A stretch of DNA of 60,443 nucleotides from Candidatus Nomurabacteria bacterium GW2011_GWB1_40_7 (GCA_000994705.1 LBZL01000003.1:10215-70657), one strand, 5' to 3'. Numbered from the stretch's first letter, positions 15,365 through 23,179 are shown. The notes: generated by a model from the letters alone, not told the origin. Translations and numbers: made by a program.

Positions 15365-15613
15365 ATGGAAAAATTTCCGGTTCCCCCTGTTCTTCCCAGC
15401 CTAAGGCTGGTCATTCCATTGTCAGAAGAGACCGATTTATCGGCAGGGGAAGCAATCCCTAACGAAGAGCCGGCGATTTTTAAAAGAATTGAAAATTTGC
15501 TCAACGGGAAAAGATATAGTTCTTTGCGTTACTGCTGTGGCGGAAGGGGATCAAAGGCCCGAAAAAAAACGGGGGAAAAGCACAATCGTCAAAGGCCTCG
15601 CGGGAAACCGTGA
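15365..15613 (+). CDS. Hypothetical protein, SD-led orphan cassette gene
   Basis: 82 residues, unrecognised. Proline-rich N-terminus, acidic middle, and a strongly basic C-terminus (GGRGSKARKKTGEKHNRQRP) that could bind nucleic acid; a CC pair sits just before it. It has a textbook unit: TTGACA-17-TATAGT promoter, AGAAGGAGGTGTCACA before ATG, and a terminator whose right arm contains the TGA stop codon. It lies between divergent trxB and convergent ftsZ. Function unknown; its layout matches the orphan genes at 11577 and 26667. Confidence 0.68.
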   Translation: MEKFPVPPVLPSLRLVIPLSEETDLSAGEAIPNEEPAIFKRIENLLNGKRYSSLRYCCGGRGSKARKKTGEKHNRQRPRGKP

Positions 15614-15627
15614 GGCCTGATTTTTTT
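15593..15627 (+). terminator. Terminator overlapping the stop codon
   Basis: 11-bp stem AGGCCTCGCGG/CCGTGAGGCCT with a GAAA tetraloop followed by a seven-T run. The TGA stop (15611-15613) is inside the 3' arm. Confidence 0.88.
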
Positions 15628-15630
15628 AAC

Positions 15631-16815
15631 TTATTTTTTATTGCGCCTCAAAAAAGCTGGGACGGCGCTCCAGTCGTCGCCGTCGTCCTCTATAATTTCT
15701 TCTTTTACTTCTTTCTTTTCCGTCTTTTTTACAAAATCATTGTTGCTTATGTTGCCGTTTTGGAAACTATTGTGTATCTCTTTTTTTGCCGTGGCCGGAT
15801 TTTCGTCTTTTAAGAGCTGACTTACAATTGTTCCGCTAAAGAGATTTTTGCGAGGCATATCGGCAGGAAAGCTGGTGGCGATAACCGTAACTTTTATTTC
15901 TCCCTTTTTTAATTTTTCATCGCGGATTGTGCCGAAAATTACCTTCGCGTCTTTATCAATTGACTCGGTAATTATTTTTGCCGCTTCCTGAATTTCATTA
16001 ATAGTCAAATCGTCTCCGCCGGAAATAGCGAAAAGCACTCCTTTGGCGCCGTGGATAGAGACTTCAAGGAGTGGCGAATTGATGGCGGATAGAGCTGCTT
16101 TTTCCGCGCGTTTTTCGCCGGAAGCGCCGCCAATGCCCATTAACGCCGAACCGGCATTGGCCATAACCGCTTTAATATCCGCGAAATCAACATTTATGAT
16201 GCCGGGAGTGGTAATTAAGTCGGAAATGCCTTCTACCGCTTGGCGCAGTATGTCGTCGCACTTGGCGAAAGCGTCTTTAAAATTGGTGTTTTGTTCAGCC
16301 AATTGAAGCAATTTGTCATTAGGAACTATAATTATGGCGTCCACTTCTTTTGCCAAATCCTCAATGCCTTTTTCCGCGATTTTCATTCGGTGATTGCCCT
16401 CAAAAAAGAAAGGTTTTGTCGTCACAGCCACGGTAAGAATGCCCTGCTCTTTCGCTGCTCTAGCGACAATCGGCGCCGCGCCGGTGCCGGTGCCTCCGCC
16501 CATTCCGCAGGCCAGGAAAATCATATCCGCTCCTTTAACGACATCTTGAATTTCAGATTTTGTTTCTTCGGCGGCTTTTTTCCCGATCTCCGGATCCATG
16601 CCTGCGCCGAGGCCTTTAGTCAAATTTTTTCCGATGTGAATTTTTTTCTCCGCCAGCGAGTGATGCAAGTCTTGCGTATCGGTATTCATGCAGATAAAAG
16701 AGACGCCTTTAACTTTTGAATTTATCATATGGTTCACGGCGTTTTTTCCAGACCCTCCGATTCCGATAACCATAATGCGGGCGAAACTCTGTATCTCTTG
16801 GTTTATTTTTGGCAT
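15631..16815 (-). CDS. ftsZ: Cell division protein FtsZ
   Basis: 394-residue tubulin-like GTPase forming the cytokinetic ring. Signature GGGTGTG loop (106-112 in [12 protein letters not shown]), N-terminal [15 protein letters not shown]7 synergy loop [11 protein letters not shown], and a conserved C-terminal peptide [15 protein letters not shown] for binding partners such as FtsA. It lies just downstream of ftsA on the same strand (74-nt gap), a common arrangement, but is separated from the mraZ cluster by about 5 kb. Confidence 0.97.
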   Translation of the reverse strand: MPKINQEIQSFARIMVIGIGGSGKNAVNHMINSKVKGVSFICMNTDTQDLHHSLAEKKIHIGKNLTKGLGAGMDPEIGKKAAEETKSEIQDVVKGADMIFLACGMGGGTGTGAAPIVARAAKEQGILTVAVTTKPFFFEGNHRMKIAEKGIEDLAKEVDAIIIVPNDKLLQLAEQNTNFKDAFAKCDDILRQAVEGISDLITTPGIINVDFADIKAVMANAGSALMGIGGASGEKRAEKAALSAINSPLLEVSIHGAKGVLFAISGGDDLTINEIQEAAKIITESIDKDAKVIFGTIRDEKLKKGEIKVTVIATSFPADMPRKNLFSGTIVSQLLKDENPATAKKEIHNSFQNGNISNNDFVKKTEKKEVKEEIIEDDGDDWSAVPAFLRRNKK

Positions 16816-16889
16816 AATAATACATTACCATCTAAATAAAAAAAAGCAAATTTTTTGCTTTTTCTAAAATCTAACGTCTAAAACCCAAC

Positions 16890-18053
16890 TTACGGCATTA
16901 GCTGTTTTAAGCTTGACTTGAGCGTGTTTTTCAGCTCTTTTAAAATCTTTTTAAAAGAGCTGCCAGAATAACCTCCGCTATCTTTTCCGGAAGTTAAAAG
17001 GCCTAAGGCGGCGAAATAAGACGGGTCGCGAAGTTTGGTTTTGACATTGCCGAAGATTTCAGTAGACCCGATAGCAGAGGGAAGTTTTAGAACAGATTTT
17101 GATAATTCCGCCAAGCCGGGAGTATTCGCGCCGCCGCCCACAAATACCATGCCCGCCGGCAAAAGTTCTGCCCTTTTTATTTTTTTCAAATTATTTTCTA
17201 TTGATTCAAAAATATCGCAGAGACGCGCTTCAATAATTTCATCCAGTTTTTTCTTTGAAAATTCTTCGGCAACATTTCCAAGCTTTAATTCTTCCGCTTT
17301 TTCTAACGGGATTTTGAATCCAAGAGCAATGTCATTGGTAATATCTGAAGAGCCGATGGAAAAAGTGTGAACGGACATTAATAATCCATTCTCAAAAACC
17401 GAAAGAGAGGTCGTCTGGTCGCCTATATTAACTAGGGCCACCCCGACAATTTTTTGTTTTTCGGATAAAACAACACCGCTCTCGGCGATTGGGGCGGCGA
17501 TGACGTCTATTATTTCCATACCGGCTTCCGCGATAACTTCGAGCAAATCTTCCAAATGCACGATAGAATAAGTGACAAAAAAAGCTTTAGCTTCAAGCTT
17601 GGTTCCGCGCAGGCTCTCCAGCCGGCCCAAAACCTCTTTTCCATCGAGCCGGAAGGAGACAGGATACATATGAATTATTTTTTTATTACCGACGCTTAAA
17701 TTATCTTCGCAATCTTGCAACGCCTTGTTTATATCTAAATTTGTCACTTCGCCGTCAGCTTTGGAAATAATCGCCTCGCCAGAGCTTATTTCTCCGCGCA
17801 GAGATGCGCCGGAAAGCGAAACGAAACCGCGTTTTATTTTTAGACCTGAAGATTTTTCCGCCATTTGAATAGCCGCTCTTACTGAGCTTGCAACTTGGGT
17901 CGGATTGACAACATAGCCATGCCGAAGGCCCTCCGTAGCACTTTCACCGACGCCAATAACTCTAAGATTTGTTTCTCCCTTTAGAAATTCTCCGACCACG
18001 ACTCGCGTCCTGGACGATCCCACATCTATTCCGACAGAAATATTTTTGATCAT
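16890..18053 (-). CDS. ftsA: Cell division protein FtsA
   Basis: 387-residue actin-like protein tethering FtsZ to the membrane. ASKHA signatures: GIDVGSSRTRVV (8-19), phosphate-2 segment VALVNIGDQTTSLSVF, and the adenosine motif FVGGGANTPGL. The C-terminal stretch SSFKKILKELKNTLKSSLKQLM is the expected amphipathic membrane-targeting helix; remarkably its first part is encoded by a 31-nt perfect palindrome (16932-16962). The start overlaps the ybeY reading frame. ftsA-ftsZ form a minus-strand division unit. Confidence 0.95.
   Translation of the reverse strand: MIKNISVGIDVGSSRTRVVVGEFLKGETNLRVIGVGESATEGLRHGYVVNPTQVASSVRAAIQMAEKSSGLKIKRGFVSLSGASLRGEISSGEAIISKADGEVTNLDINKALQDCEDNLSVGNKKIIHMYPVSFRLDGKEVLGRLESLRGTKLEAKAFFVTYSIVHLEDLLEVIAEAGMEIIDVIAAPIAESGVVLSEKQKIVGVALVNIGDQTTSLSVFENGLLMSVHTFSIGSSDITNDIALGFKIPLEKAEELKLGNVAEEFSKKKLDEIIEARLCDIFESIENNLKKIKRAELLPAGMVFVGGGANTPGLAELSKSVLKLPSAIGSTEIFGNVKTKLRDPSYFAALGLLTSGKDSGGYSGSSFKKILKELKNTLKSSLKQLMP
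16932..16962. repeat. 14-bp-arm palindrome in the ftsA 3' end
   Basis: CAGCTCTTTTAAAA and TTTTAAAAGAGCTG, 3-nt loop, in frame. It encodes SSFKKILKEL of the membrane-targeting helix. Confidence 0.8.
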
Positions 18054-18345
18054 ACCTTTTTTCCGCTTCCTCCATTCTACTACTATGTTCCATTCCTTTC
18101 AAATGAAGCATTCCGTGGATAACTAAAAAGCCCAAAAATCGCTCAAGATTTTTGTTGAATTTTTTGGCTTCTCGTCTTGCGACAGCGGGACAAAGTATAA
18201 TTTCGCCACTCTGCTTGGTTAAAGCGAAAGACAGAATGTTCGTCGGTTTATCTTTATGTCTATATTTTTTATTTAACTCTCTAGATTTTTTTTCCGATAC
18301 CGGGGCGATTGAAAGTTCATACTCTCTGCCTAGGATAGAGTTTTT
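17962..18345 (-). pseudogene. ybeY: Endoribonuclease YbeY-like frame lacking a canonical start
   Basis: An open frame on the minus strand recognisable as YbeY, a metal-dependent RNase for 16S rRNA maturation: YELSIAPVSEKKSRELNKKY, then KDKPTNILSFAL, GEIILCP and the metal site HGMLHLKGMEH (H-x3-H-x5-H: HGMLHLKGMEH). The C-terminus runs about 30 codons into ftsA in another frame. Upstream the frame hits TAG just before 18345, with no ATG, GTG or TTG between it and the conserved region, and about 30-40 N-terminal residues are missing; that space is taken by rpsU. An 8-A run (18287-18294 region) could allow slippage. It is either a pseudogene, a non-canonical start or an assembly error. Confidence 0.6.
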
Positions 18346-18541
18346 CTATTTCCTTTCTTCGGGTCATCCTTTTGAGCGCACTTTTTTTGACCTTGAGTTT
18401 TGATTCCTTCCGGATATTATAACGGGCGCTTTTGACCTTGCGGATGATTCCGGACTCCTGGATGCGGCGTGAAAAACGGCGCAAAACACTTGCATTGTTT
18501 TCGTTCGGATTTTTCTTGATTTCTATTACTGTTTTTGCCAT
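18317..18541 (-). CDS. rpsU: 30S ribosomal protein S21
   Basis: 74-residue basic protein of the small subunit platform. The S21 core is visible: VLRRFSRRIQESGIIRKVKSARY, followed by a lysine/arginine-rich helix and a TRRKEIEKLYPR tail. Ends in TGA (standard stop). It overlaps the 5' end of the ybeY-like frame. A GATAAT box lies 11 nt before the ATG. Confidence 0.93.
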   Translation of the reverse strand: MAKTVIEIKKNPNENNASVLRRFSRRIQESGIIRKVKSARYNIRKESKLKVKKSALKRMTRRKEIEKLYPRQRV

Positions 18542-18639
18542 ATAACCCTAAGATTATCATAAAAAAGATTTTTAGCAAGTTTTTTATGGGCTTTTTACGT
18601 TTTTATTGACTTTTTTATGAAAAAATATAATATGCATAT

Positions 18640-19101
18640 ATGATAGAAGATTATATAACTGAAGAAAAAAAAGAAGCTCTTCTGACCGAACTGAAACGCT
18701 TGAAAGGTCCGGAAAGAAAAGAAATTTTGGAGAATTTGGAGTACGCCAAATCGTTGGGTGACTTGTCGGAAAATGCGGAATATCATCAAGCTCGCGAAGA
18801 GCAAGGCAAACTGGAGGAGCGTATCGCTAAAATAGAAAAAATCTTGCAATCTTCGCGCATCGCAAAGGGTGGCGGGGGAGAGCTTATTGAAATTGGCTCT
18901 AAGGTGCTTGTGCAAAAGAAGGGCTCCAAAGAACAGAGAAATTATGTTATAGTGGGATCTGAAGAAGCGGATATGGTCAAAGGAAAAATTTCAAACCGTT
19001 CACCTATCGGTCTCGCGCTTTTTGGCAAAAAGAAAGGTGATAACGTTTCTTTCAAAACTCCGAATGGATTGGTTGATTACAAAATAATAAGCGTTTCCTA
19101 A
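18640..19101 (+). CDS. greA: Transcription elongation factor GreA
   Basis: 153 residues. The N-terminal coiled coil with the acidic tip motif GDLSENAEYHQAREEQ that enters the RNA polymerase secondary channel to stimulate cleavage of backtracked RNA; C-terminal FKBP-like domain ends VDYKIISVS, with SPIGLALFGKKKGD matching the conserved SPIG.AL.G..GD motif. Length is normal. The ATG is 8 nt after TATAAT. lysS follows by 11 nt, a plausible operon. Confidence 0.96.
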   Translation: MIEDYITEEKKEALLTELKRLKGPERKEILENLEYAKSLGDLSENAEYHQAREEQGKLEERIAKIEKILQSSRIAKGGGGELIEIGSKVLVQKKGSKEQRNYVIVGSEEADMVKGKISNRSPIGLALFGKKKGDNVSFKTPNGLVDYKIISVS

Positions 19102-19112
19102 ACAAATTAATA

Positions 19113-20570
19113 ATGTCTTCAATTGATGAAATTAGGGACATCCGAATAAGAAAACTAAAACTCTTAAAGGATAAGGGAATAAACCCGTATCCCGCAGATT
19201 CAAAAAAAGAAATAACTCTGAAGCATGCCGCAGATAATTTTGAAGATCTGGAAAATAAAAAAGAAGCAAAGTGGATTGCCGGCAGAGTTATGTCTATTCG
19301 CGGGCAGGGCGCGATTGTTTTTTTTACCCTAAATGACGGAACAGGAACTTTTCAAGGTTTGCTCAAAAAAGATATTTTGAGCGATGAAAAATTCGATTTT
19401 TGGAACGAAGTAGTTGATATTGGGGACTTTGTAGAGGGACAAGGGACTTTTTTTAAAACCAATAGGGGAGAAAAAACAATAGAAATAAGAGATTGGCGAA
19501 TGTTGTCTAAGAGCTTACGTCCGCTTCCGGAAAAGTGGCACGGTCTCGTGGATGCCGAAGAGCGATTTCGAAAACGATACCTAGATATTTTGATGGATCC
19601 CGAAATCAAAGAAATTTTTGAAAAGAAAGAAAAATTTTGGAAAACCACTAGAAATTTTTTAAAAGACAAAGAATTTTTGGAAGTGGAAACACCAACTCTT
19701 GAGGTGACAACTGGCGGAGCGGAAGCCAGACCGTTTAAAACTCATCATAATGATTTTGATATTGATGTTTTTCTGCGAATTTCCGTGGGGGAGCTTTGGC
19801 AGAAAAGATTGATGGCGGCCGGTTTTCCCAGAACTTTTGAGATAGGCAAAATTTATAGAAATGAGGGCGGAAGCGTCGAACATCTGCAAGAATTTACCAA
19901 TATGGAATTTTACGCTTCTTATATGAATATAGAAGAAGGAAAAAAATTTGTTAGAGATTTATACATAAAAATAGCCAAAGAAGTTTTCGGAAAAACGAAA
20001 TTTGAAACGAGAGGACATAAATTTGATTTGGCGGGCGACTGGGCCGAGATAGACTATGCGGAAGAAGTAAAAAAGCAGACCGGTATTGATGTCTTGGAAG
20101 ATTCGGAAGAGAAAATGGAACAGGCGCTTAAAAAGTTGGGCGTAGAATTTGCCGGTAAAAACAAAGAAAGAATGACTGACTCACTTTGGAAGTATTGTCG
20201 GAAAAATATTTCCGGTCCGGCATATCTTATAAATCATCCGAAATTAGTTGCCCCGCTTTCTAAGGAAAATGAGAAAGATAATCGCAAGACCGAAATGTTC
20301 CAAGTTATTATCGCTGGAAGCGAAATCGGCAGAGCCCACGCGGAGCTCAATGACCCGCTTGAACAAGAAGCGCGTTTTGAAACCCAAAAGAAATTGATCG
20401 AAAAAGGGGACGAGGAGGCGATGATGCCGGACTCGGAATTCGTAGAGATGCTTGAATACGGCATGCCGCCGTGTTTCGGCTTCGGCTTCGGCGAACGCTT
20501 TTTTGCTTTTCTTATAGATAAACCTATTCGCGAAACACAGCTTTTTCCGCTGATGCGTCCGATTAAATAA
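19113..20570 (+). CDS. lysS: Lysyl-tRNA synthetase, class II
   Basis: 485 residues. N-terminal OB-fold anticodon-binding domain (about 55-150), then the class II catalytic domain with motif 1 (FRKRYLDIL), motif 2 (FEIGKIYRNEGG) and motif 3 (MPPCFGFGFGERFFAFL). Motif 3 normally reads G-x-G-x-G-x-D-R; here it is GFGFGERFF, keeping the essential Arg. Charges tRNA-Lys. Followed by a hairpin (20591-20612). Confidence 0.96.
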   Translation: MSSIDEIRDIRIRKLKLLKDKGINPYPADSKKEITLKHAADNFEDLENKKEAKWIAGRVMSIRGQGAIVFFTLNDGTGTFQGLLKKDILSDEKFDFWNEVVDIGDFVEGQGTFFKTNRGEKTIEIRDWRMLSKSLRPLPEKWHGLVDAEERFRKRYLDILMDPEIKEIFEKKEKFWKTTRNFLKDKEFLEVETPTLEVTTGGAEARPFKTHHNDFDIDVFLRISVGELWQKRLMAAGFPRTFEIGKIYRNEGGSVEHLQEFTNMEFYASYMNIEEGKKFVRDLYIKIAKEVFGKTKFETRGHKFDLAGDWAEIDYAEEVKKQTGIDVLEDSEEKMEQALKKLGVEFAGKNKERMTDSLWKYCRKNISGPAYLINHPKLVAPLSKENEKDNRKTEMFQVIIAGSEIGRAHAELNDPLEQEARFETQKKLIEKGDEEAMMPDSEFVEMLEYGMPPCFGFGFGERFFAFLIDKPIRETQLFPLMRPIK

Positions 20571-20732
20571 AAAAACTCCAGAAATAGCGATGCCCCAGCC
20601 AAAGCTGGGGCATTTATACCACCGACGTAAACTCTCGAATTTGGGTGGCGAGAGATTATCGTCATTGTTTTTGATGACCATTAACACTCCTATGACTAGG
20701 AGCAAATACATGACGATATCGAAAGTGTCCAC
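20244..20732 (-). CDS. Small membrane protein ORF running into lysS antisense
   Basis: GTG start with GGGAGGTC just upstream. The first about 20 residues form a hydrophobic helix (FDIVMYLLLVIGVLMVI) followed by polar residues. The frame stays open to 20244, antisense to lysS for about 330 nt; that part shows no protein character and the real gene probably ended near 20571, at the junction with lysS. I think only 20571-20732 reflects a real (or once real) small gene whose 3' end was lost. Third of three SD-led minus-strand genes. Confidence 0.35.
   Translation of the reverse strand: MDTFDIVMYLLLVIGVLMVIKNNDDNLSPPKFESLRRWYKCPSFGWGIAISGVFLFNRTHQRKKLCFANRFIYKKSKKAFAEAEAETRRHAVFKHLYEFRVRHHRLLVPFFDQFLLGFKTRFLFKRVIELRVGSADFASSDNNLEHFGLAIIFLIFLRKRGN
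20591..20612. terminator. Hairpin after lysS
   Basis: TGCCCCAGC-caaa-GCTGGGGCA, 9-bp perfect stem between lysS (+) and small minus-strand genes; U-tracts are weak on both sides. Confidence 0.6.
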
Positions 20733-20743
20733 TAAGACCTCCC

Positions 20744-20836
20744 TTACTCGTCAAAAAAATAAAGAGTTATCACGATTAGTCCAACCAGCGTGTTGATGAC
20801 AACAGAGAGGATACCTGCCCTGATTTTTTTCAGCAC
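20744..20836 (-). CDS. 30-residue single-pass membrane peptide
   Basis: GTG start after a strong SD (AAAGGAGGGCTTTCC), a short basic N-terminus (LKKIRAG) and one hydrophobic helix (ILSVVINTLVGLIVITLYFF), ending DE and TAA. It lies 20 nt after the 71-residue gene and 11 nt before the next GTG, so three tiny SD-led genes form one minus-strand operon. The N-in topology and size resemble small membrane toxins or regulators, but nothing specific supports that. Confidence 0.5.
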   Translation of the reverse strand: MLKKIRAGILSVVINTLVGLIVITLYFFDE

Positions 20837-20856
20837 GGAAAGCCCTCCTTTCCTTT

Positions 20857-21072
20857 CTAGGTGACCAACTCAAAGCAGAACCCCGCTGCGGTAAGTTTTT
20901 GGGGATCCCTCTTTTCTTTCCATCCGGGAATGTATAAAACCTCTGGACGAGGGTCTGTCCCGTTTGGGAAGACAAACTTACCCAGAACAGTTGCTACGTC
21001 CTTGACGCTTGTTTTCGGGGGCCAATACGAAATACTAATCTTTGCCCCCTTTCGTCCCTTTTTTCTTTCCAT
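20857..21072 (-). CDS. Hypothetical protein, SD-led orphan cassette gene
   Basis: 71 residues, unrecognised. Very basic start (MERKKGRKGAK), then a beta-rich middle (ISISYWPPKTSVKDV, VLGKFVFPNG, VLYIPGWKEK) and a hydrophobic end. Strong SD (GGAAGGAGGTGTTCC) before the ATG. It is the first gene of a three-gene minus-strand unit with two small membrane peptides (20744-20836 and the frame starting at 20732). Higher GC than flanking lysS. Function unknown. Confidence 0.62.
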   Translation of the reverse strand: MERKKGRKGAKISISYWPPKTSVKDVATVLGKFVFPNGTDPRPEVLYIPGWKEKRDPQKLTAAGFCFELVT

Positions 21073-21151
21073 GGAACACCTCCTTCCAATAAAAAATATG
21101 GCATATTTTGCAAAAATAGTAAAGATTTAAAACTCTCCCAAAACGAAAACG

Positions 21152-21177
21152 ACCCCAAGAGCGTAAAGCAACGGGGT
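21152..21177 (-). terminator. Terminator of the 44-residue ORF
   Basis: ACCCC...GGGGT hairpin followed on the minus strand by CGTTTTCGTTTT. Confidence 0.6.
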
Positions 21178-21195
21178 GTTTTTATGTTGGCGTTT

Positions 21196-21330
21196 TTAGG
21201 CGCCGATTTTTATGCAGAGAACAGAAAGAACAATTTCGTTGAGAACCCCGACCAGCTTTGTCGAAAGGCTGTTTGCCCTATCGGTCGCCGGTCGGGGTTC
21301 CCCTGCGGGGCTCTCCCAGTTGAGAGACAT
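21196..21330 (-). CDS. 44-residue ORF with its own promoter and terminator
   Basis: ATG at 21330 (minus) lies 4 nt after TATACT, so a leaderless start is possible; there is no SD. The peptide is polar for 25 residues then hydrophobic (LVGVLNEIVLSVLCIKIGA). A near-consensus promoter (TTGACA-16-TATACT) and a hairpin terminator bracket it, so a short transcript is well supported; whether it is translated or is a small RNA with the GC-rich hairpin AACCCCGACC/GGTCGGGGTT (in this transcript) is open. Confidence 0.45.
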   Translation of the reverse strand: MSLNWESPAGEPRPATDRANSLSTKLVGVLNEIVLSVLCIKIGA

Positions 21331-21334
21331 GCCC

Positions 21335-21362
21335 AGTATATATTTCTCGTAAAAAATGTCAA
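21335..21362 (-). promoter_or_regulatory. Near-consensus sigma-70 promoter
   Basis: On the minus strand: TTGACA, 16-nt spacer, TATACT. Confidence 0.7.
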
Positions 21363-21422
21363 TAAGTTATCCACAGGCGGGGCTTGGCATTATTTTTAGG
21401 CGTGGTTTATAATGTTAATCAA

Positions 21423-21437
21423 GTGGGAAAAAGTGGG
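21423..21437 (+). promoter_or_regulatory. MraZ-type operator repeats
   Basis: Two GTGGGA units 10 bp apart (GTGGGAAAAAGTGGGA) about 35 nt upstream of mraZ and just after a TTGGCA/TATAAT promoter. MraZ is known to bind GTGGGN repeats in front of its own operon, so this fits autoregulation. Confidence 0.8.
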
Positions 21438-21469
21438 AAAGATGTTAATAACTAATTTTTTCGAAATTT

Positions 21470-21916
21470 ATGTTGATCGGCGAATACATACATACCATAG
21501 ATGAAAAAAATCGCATTTCGATGCCCTCAAAATTTCGAAAAGAGATGGGCAAAAAAATTATTATTACTCCCGGATTAGATTCATGCTTGTTCATTTTTAC
21601 AATCAAAGAATGGGAAAAAGTAAGCAAGAGGCTTGCTGATAGTAGCACCGACCTTTCTTTTTTAAAAGCAGATCAAAGAAGTTTTAATCGATACATGTTT
21701 GGACGGGCGGCGGAAGTGGAAATTGATTCCATCGGCAGAATATTAATCCCAGATTTTTTGAAAGACAGAATCAGGCTCAAAGACAAAGCGGCGATAATCG
21801 GAGTGGAAGACAGGGTGGAAATCTGGAATGACAAAATTTGGTCGCAGAATCAGGCAGTCGTGGAAAAGCAGGCGGGAGAGTTAGCAGAAAAGCTTGGTAA
21901 TGAGAAGACCAAATAA
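21470..21916 (+). CDS. mraZ: Transcriptional regulator MraZ
   Basis: 148 residues with the two AbrB-like/MraZ repeats: IDEKNRISMPSKFR (about 11-24) and IDSIGRILIPDFLKDR (about 84-99), each carrying the D-x-x-x-R DNA-binding motif. MraZ forms an oligomeric ring repressing the division and cell wall cluster. Two GTGGG operator repeats sit just upstream. It heads the order mraZ-rsmH-ftsL-ftsI-murF; the rsmH ATG begins 1 nt after its TAA. Confidence 0.95.
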   Translation: MLIGEYIHTIDEKNRISMPSKFRKEMGKKIIITPGLDSCLFIFTIKEWEKVSKRLADSSTDLSFLKADQRSFNRYMFGRAAEVEIDSIGRILIPDFLKDRIRLKDKAAIIGVEDRVEIWNDKIWSQNQAVVEKQAGELAEKLGNEKTK

Positions 21917-21917
21917 G

Positions 21918-22799
21918 ATGGACAGTATTCACAGGACAGTTCTTTTAAATGAAACAATAGACGGTTTGCTTGTCTCGCAGAAAGTAGGGGATGAGAAGCT
22001 TGTGATTCTGGATTGCACATTCGGCGGAGGCGGGCACAGCGCGGAAATTCTGAAGAAATTTCCAAAAGCGAAAATAATCGCGCTTGACGAGGATAAAAGT
22101 GCGTGGAGAGAAAATGATGTTCGGATTTTCTTTCACAATGAAAATTTTTCCAATCTGGATAAAATCCTGAAAAACGAAAAAGTTGACGGCGTAATTTTTG
22201 ACCTCGGCTTGAGTTCCGACCAGTTGGAGAATTCCGGAAGAGGATTTTCTTTTATGAAAGATGAACCGCTTTTAATGACGATGAAAGAAAATCCTTCTCT
22301 GGAAGATGTTACCGCAGAAGATATCGTAAATACTTGGAGTGAAGAAAATTTAGCAGATATTATTTACGGTTATGGGGAAGAGAAGTATTCAAGAAGAATA
22401 GCGCGGAGAATAGCGAAGGCTCGGAAAAAGGCAAAAATTAAAACCACTTTTGATTTAGTAAAGATAATAGAAAAGGCAGTGCCGGAAGCATATAAAAGGG
22501 GAAAAATTCATTTTGCCACCAGAACGTTTCAAGCATTACGAATAGCGGTTAATGACGAGCTTAGGGTTTTGCAGACAGGTTTAGAGAAAGGATTTAACGC
22601 GCTGAAAGCAGGCGGAAGAATGGCGGTGATTTCTTTTCATAGTTTGGAAGATAGGATAGTTAAAAAATTTTATAAAGAAAAAGAGAAAGAAGGCAGAGTG
22701 ATATTAATAAACAAAAAACCAATCATAGCAAGTCAGGAAGAAATAAAAAATAATCCGCGAGCGAGAAGCGCAAAATTAAGAATTTTTAAAAAAATATGA
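21918..22799 (+). CDS. rsmH: 16S rRNA (cytosine1402-N4)-methyltransferase
   Basis: 293 residues from ATG 21918 (a TTG at 21894 is an alternative but overlaps mraZ). Motifs: HRTVLLNETIDGL, SAM-binding DCTFGGGGHSAEIL, DLGLSSDQLENSGRGFSF and the C-terminal SFHSLEDRIVKKF plus NPRARSAKLR. Methylates C1402 in 16S rRNA. It overlaps ftsL by ATGA. Confidence 0.96.
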   Translation: MDSIHRTVLLNETIDGLLVSQKVGDEKLVILDCTFGGGGHSAEILKKFPKAKIIALDEDKSAWRENDVRIFFHNENFSNLDKILKNEKVDGVIFDLGLSSDQLENSGRGFSFMKDEPLLMTMKENPSLEDVTAEDIVNTWSEENLADIIYGYGEEKYSRRIARRIAKARKKAKIKTTFDLVKIIEKAVPEAYKRGKIHFATRTFQALRIAVNDELRVLQTGLEKGFNALKAGGRMAVISFHSLEDRIVKKFYKEKEKEGRVILINKKPIIASQEEIKNNPRARSAKLRIFKKI

Positions 22800-23179
22800 G
22801 ACAAGCGACATTACAACTCAAGACACGCATCCAGAACGTCAATATTATGAATAATAATATTGAAATCAGGAAAATTATTTTAAATACAATGTTTTTTGCT
22901 TTGTCCGGGCTGGCGCTTTTATACGTTCTAATTTTAGGAAACATAGTTTTTGATATTGTGCAAAGAAAAGCTCTGGAAAAAGAAATGCTCGCTCTTTCAA
23001 ACAAAGTGGGGGATTTGGAACTTTCTTATTTGTCCATTTCAAACAGCGTTGACATGGTGCTTTCCTCTTCCATGGGATTCAAAGAAACAAAAGCGGCCTT
23101 TGCAACCCGTAAATCCCTCGGCTATGGCGCTACGGGCGAAGCCCTCGGTAGCTTTAAAATTGCTAAAAATGAAATCTAG
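22796..23179 (+). CDS. ftsL: FtsL-like division protein
   Basis: 127 residues, located where FtsL is expected between rsmH and ftsI. A polar N-terminus, one transmembrane helix (about residues 28-50, LNTMFFALSGLALLYVLILG), then a short coiled-coil-like segment (RKALEKEMLALSNKVGDLELSYLSI). The call rests on architecture and position more than sequence. The ATG overlaps the rsmH stop (ATGA), though ATG 22847 is also possible. The C-terminal part carries a palindromic segment (23130-23151) encoding GATGEALG. Stop overlaps ftsI. Confidence 0.75.
   Translation: MRQATLQLKTRIQNVNIMNNNIEIRKIILNTMFFALSGLALLYVLILGNIVFDIVQRKALEKEMLALSNKVGDLELSYLSISNSVDMVLSSSMGFKETKAAFATRKSLGYGATGEALGSFKIAKNEI
23130..23151. 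repeat. In-frame palindromic element in ftsL (rmuC/PriA-like family)
   Basis: CTAC-GGGC-gaa-GCCC-tcg-GTAG. Shares TACGGGCGA with the elements in rmuC (28277-28305) and the PriA-like gene (51300-51327). Confidence 0.6.

Noticed and set aside
18152-18403. 83-aa plus-strand ORF opposite rpsU/ybeY
   Set aside because: Antisense to rpsU and the ybeY core, which both have clear family motifs.
21184-21399. 71-aa plus-strand ORF before mraZ
   Set aside because: The stronger signal is on the minus strand (promoter, 44-residue ORF, terminator); no start signal on the plus strand.
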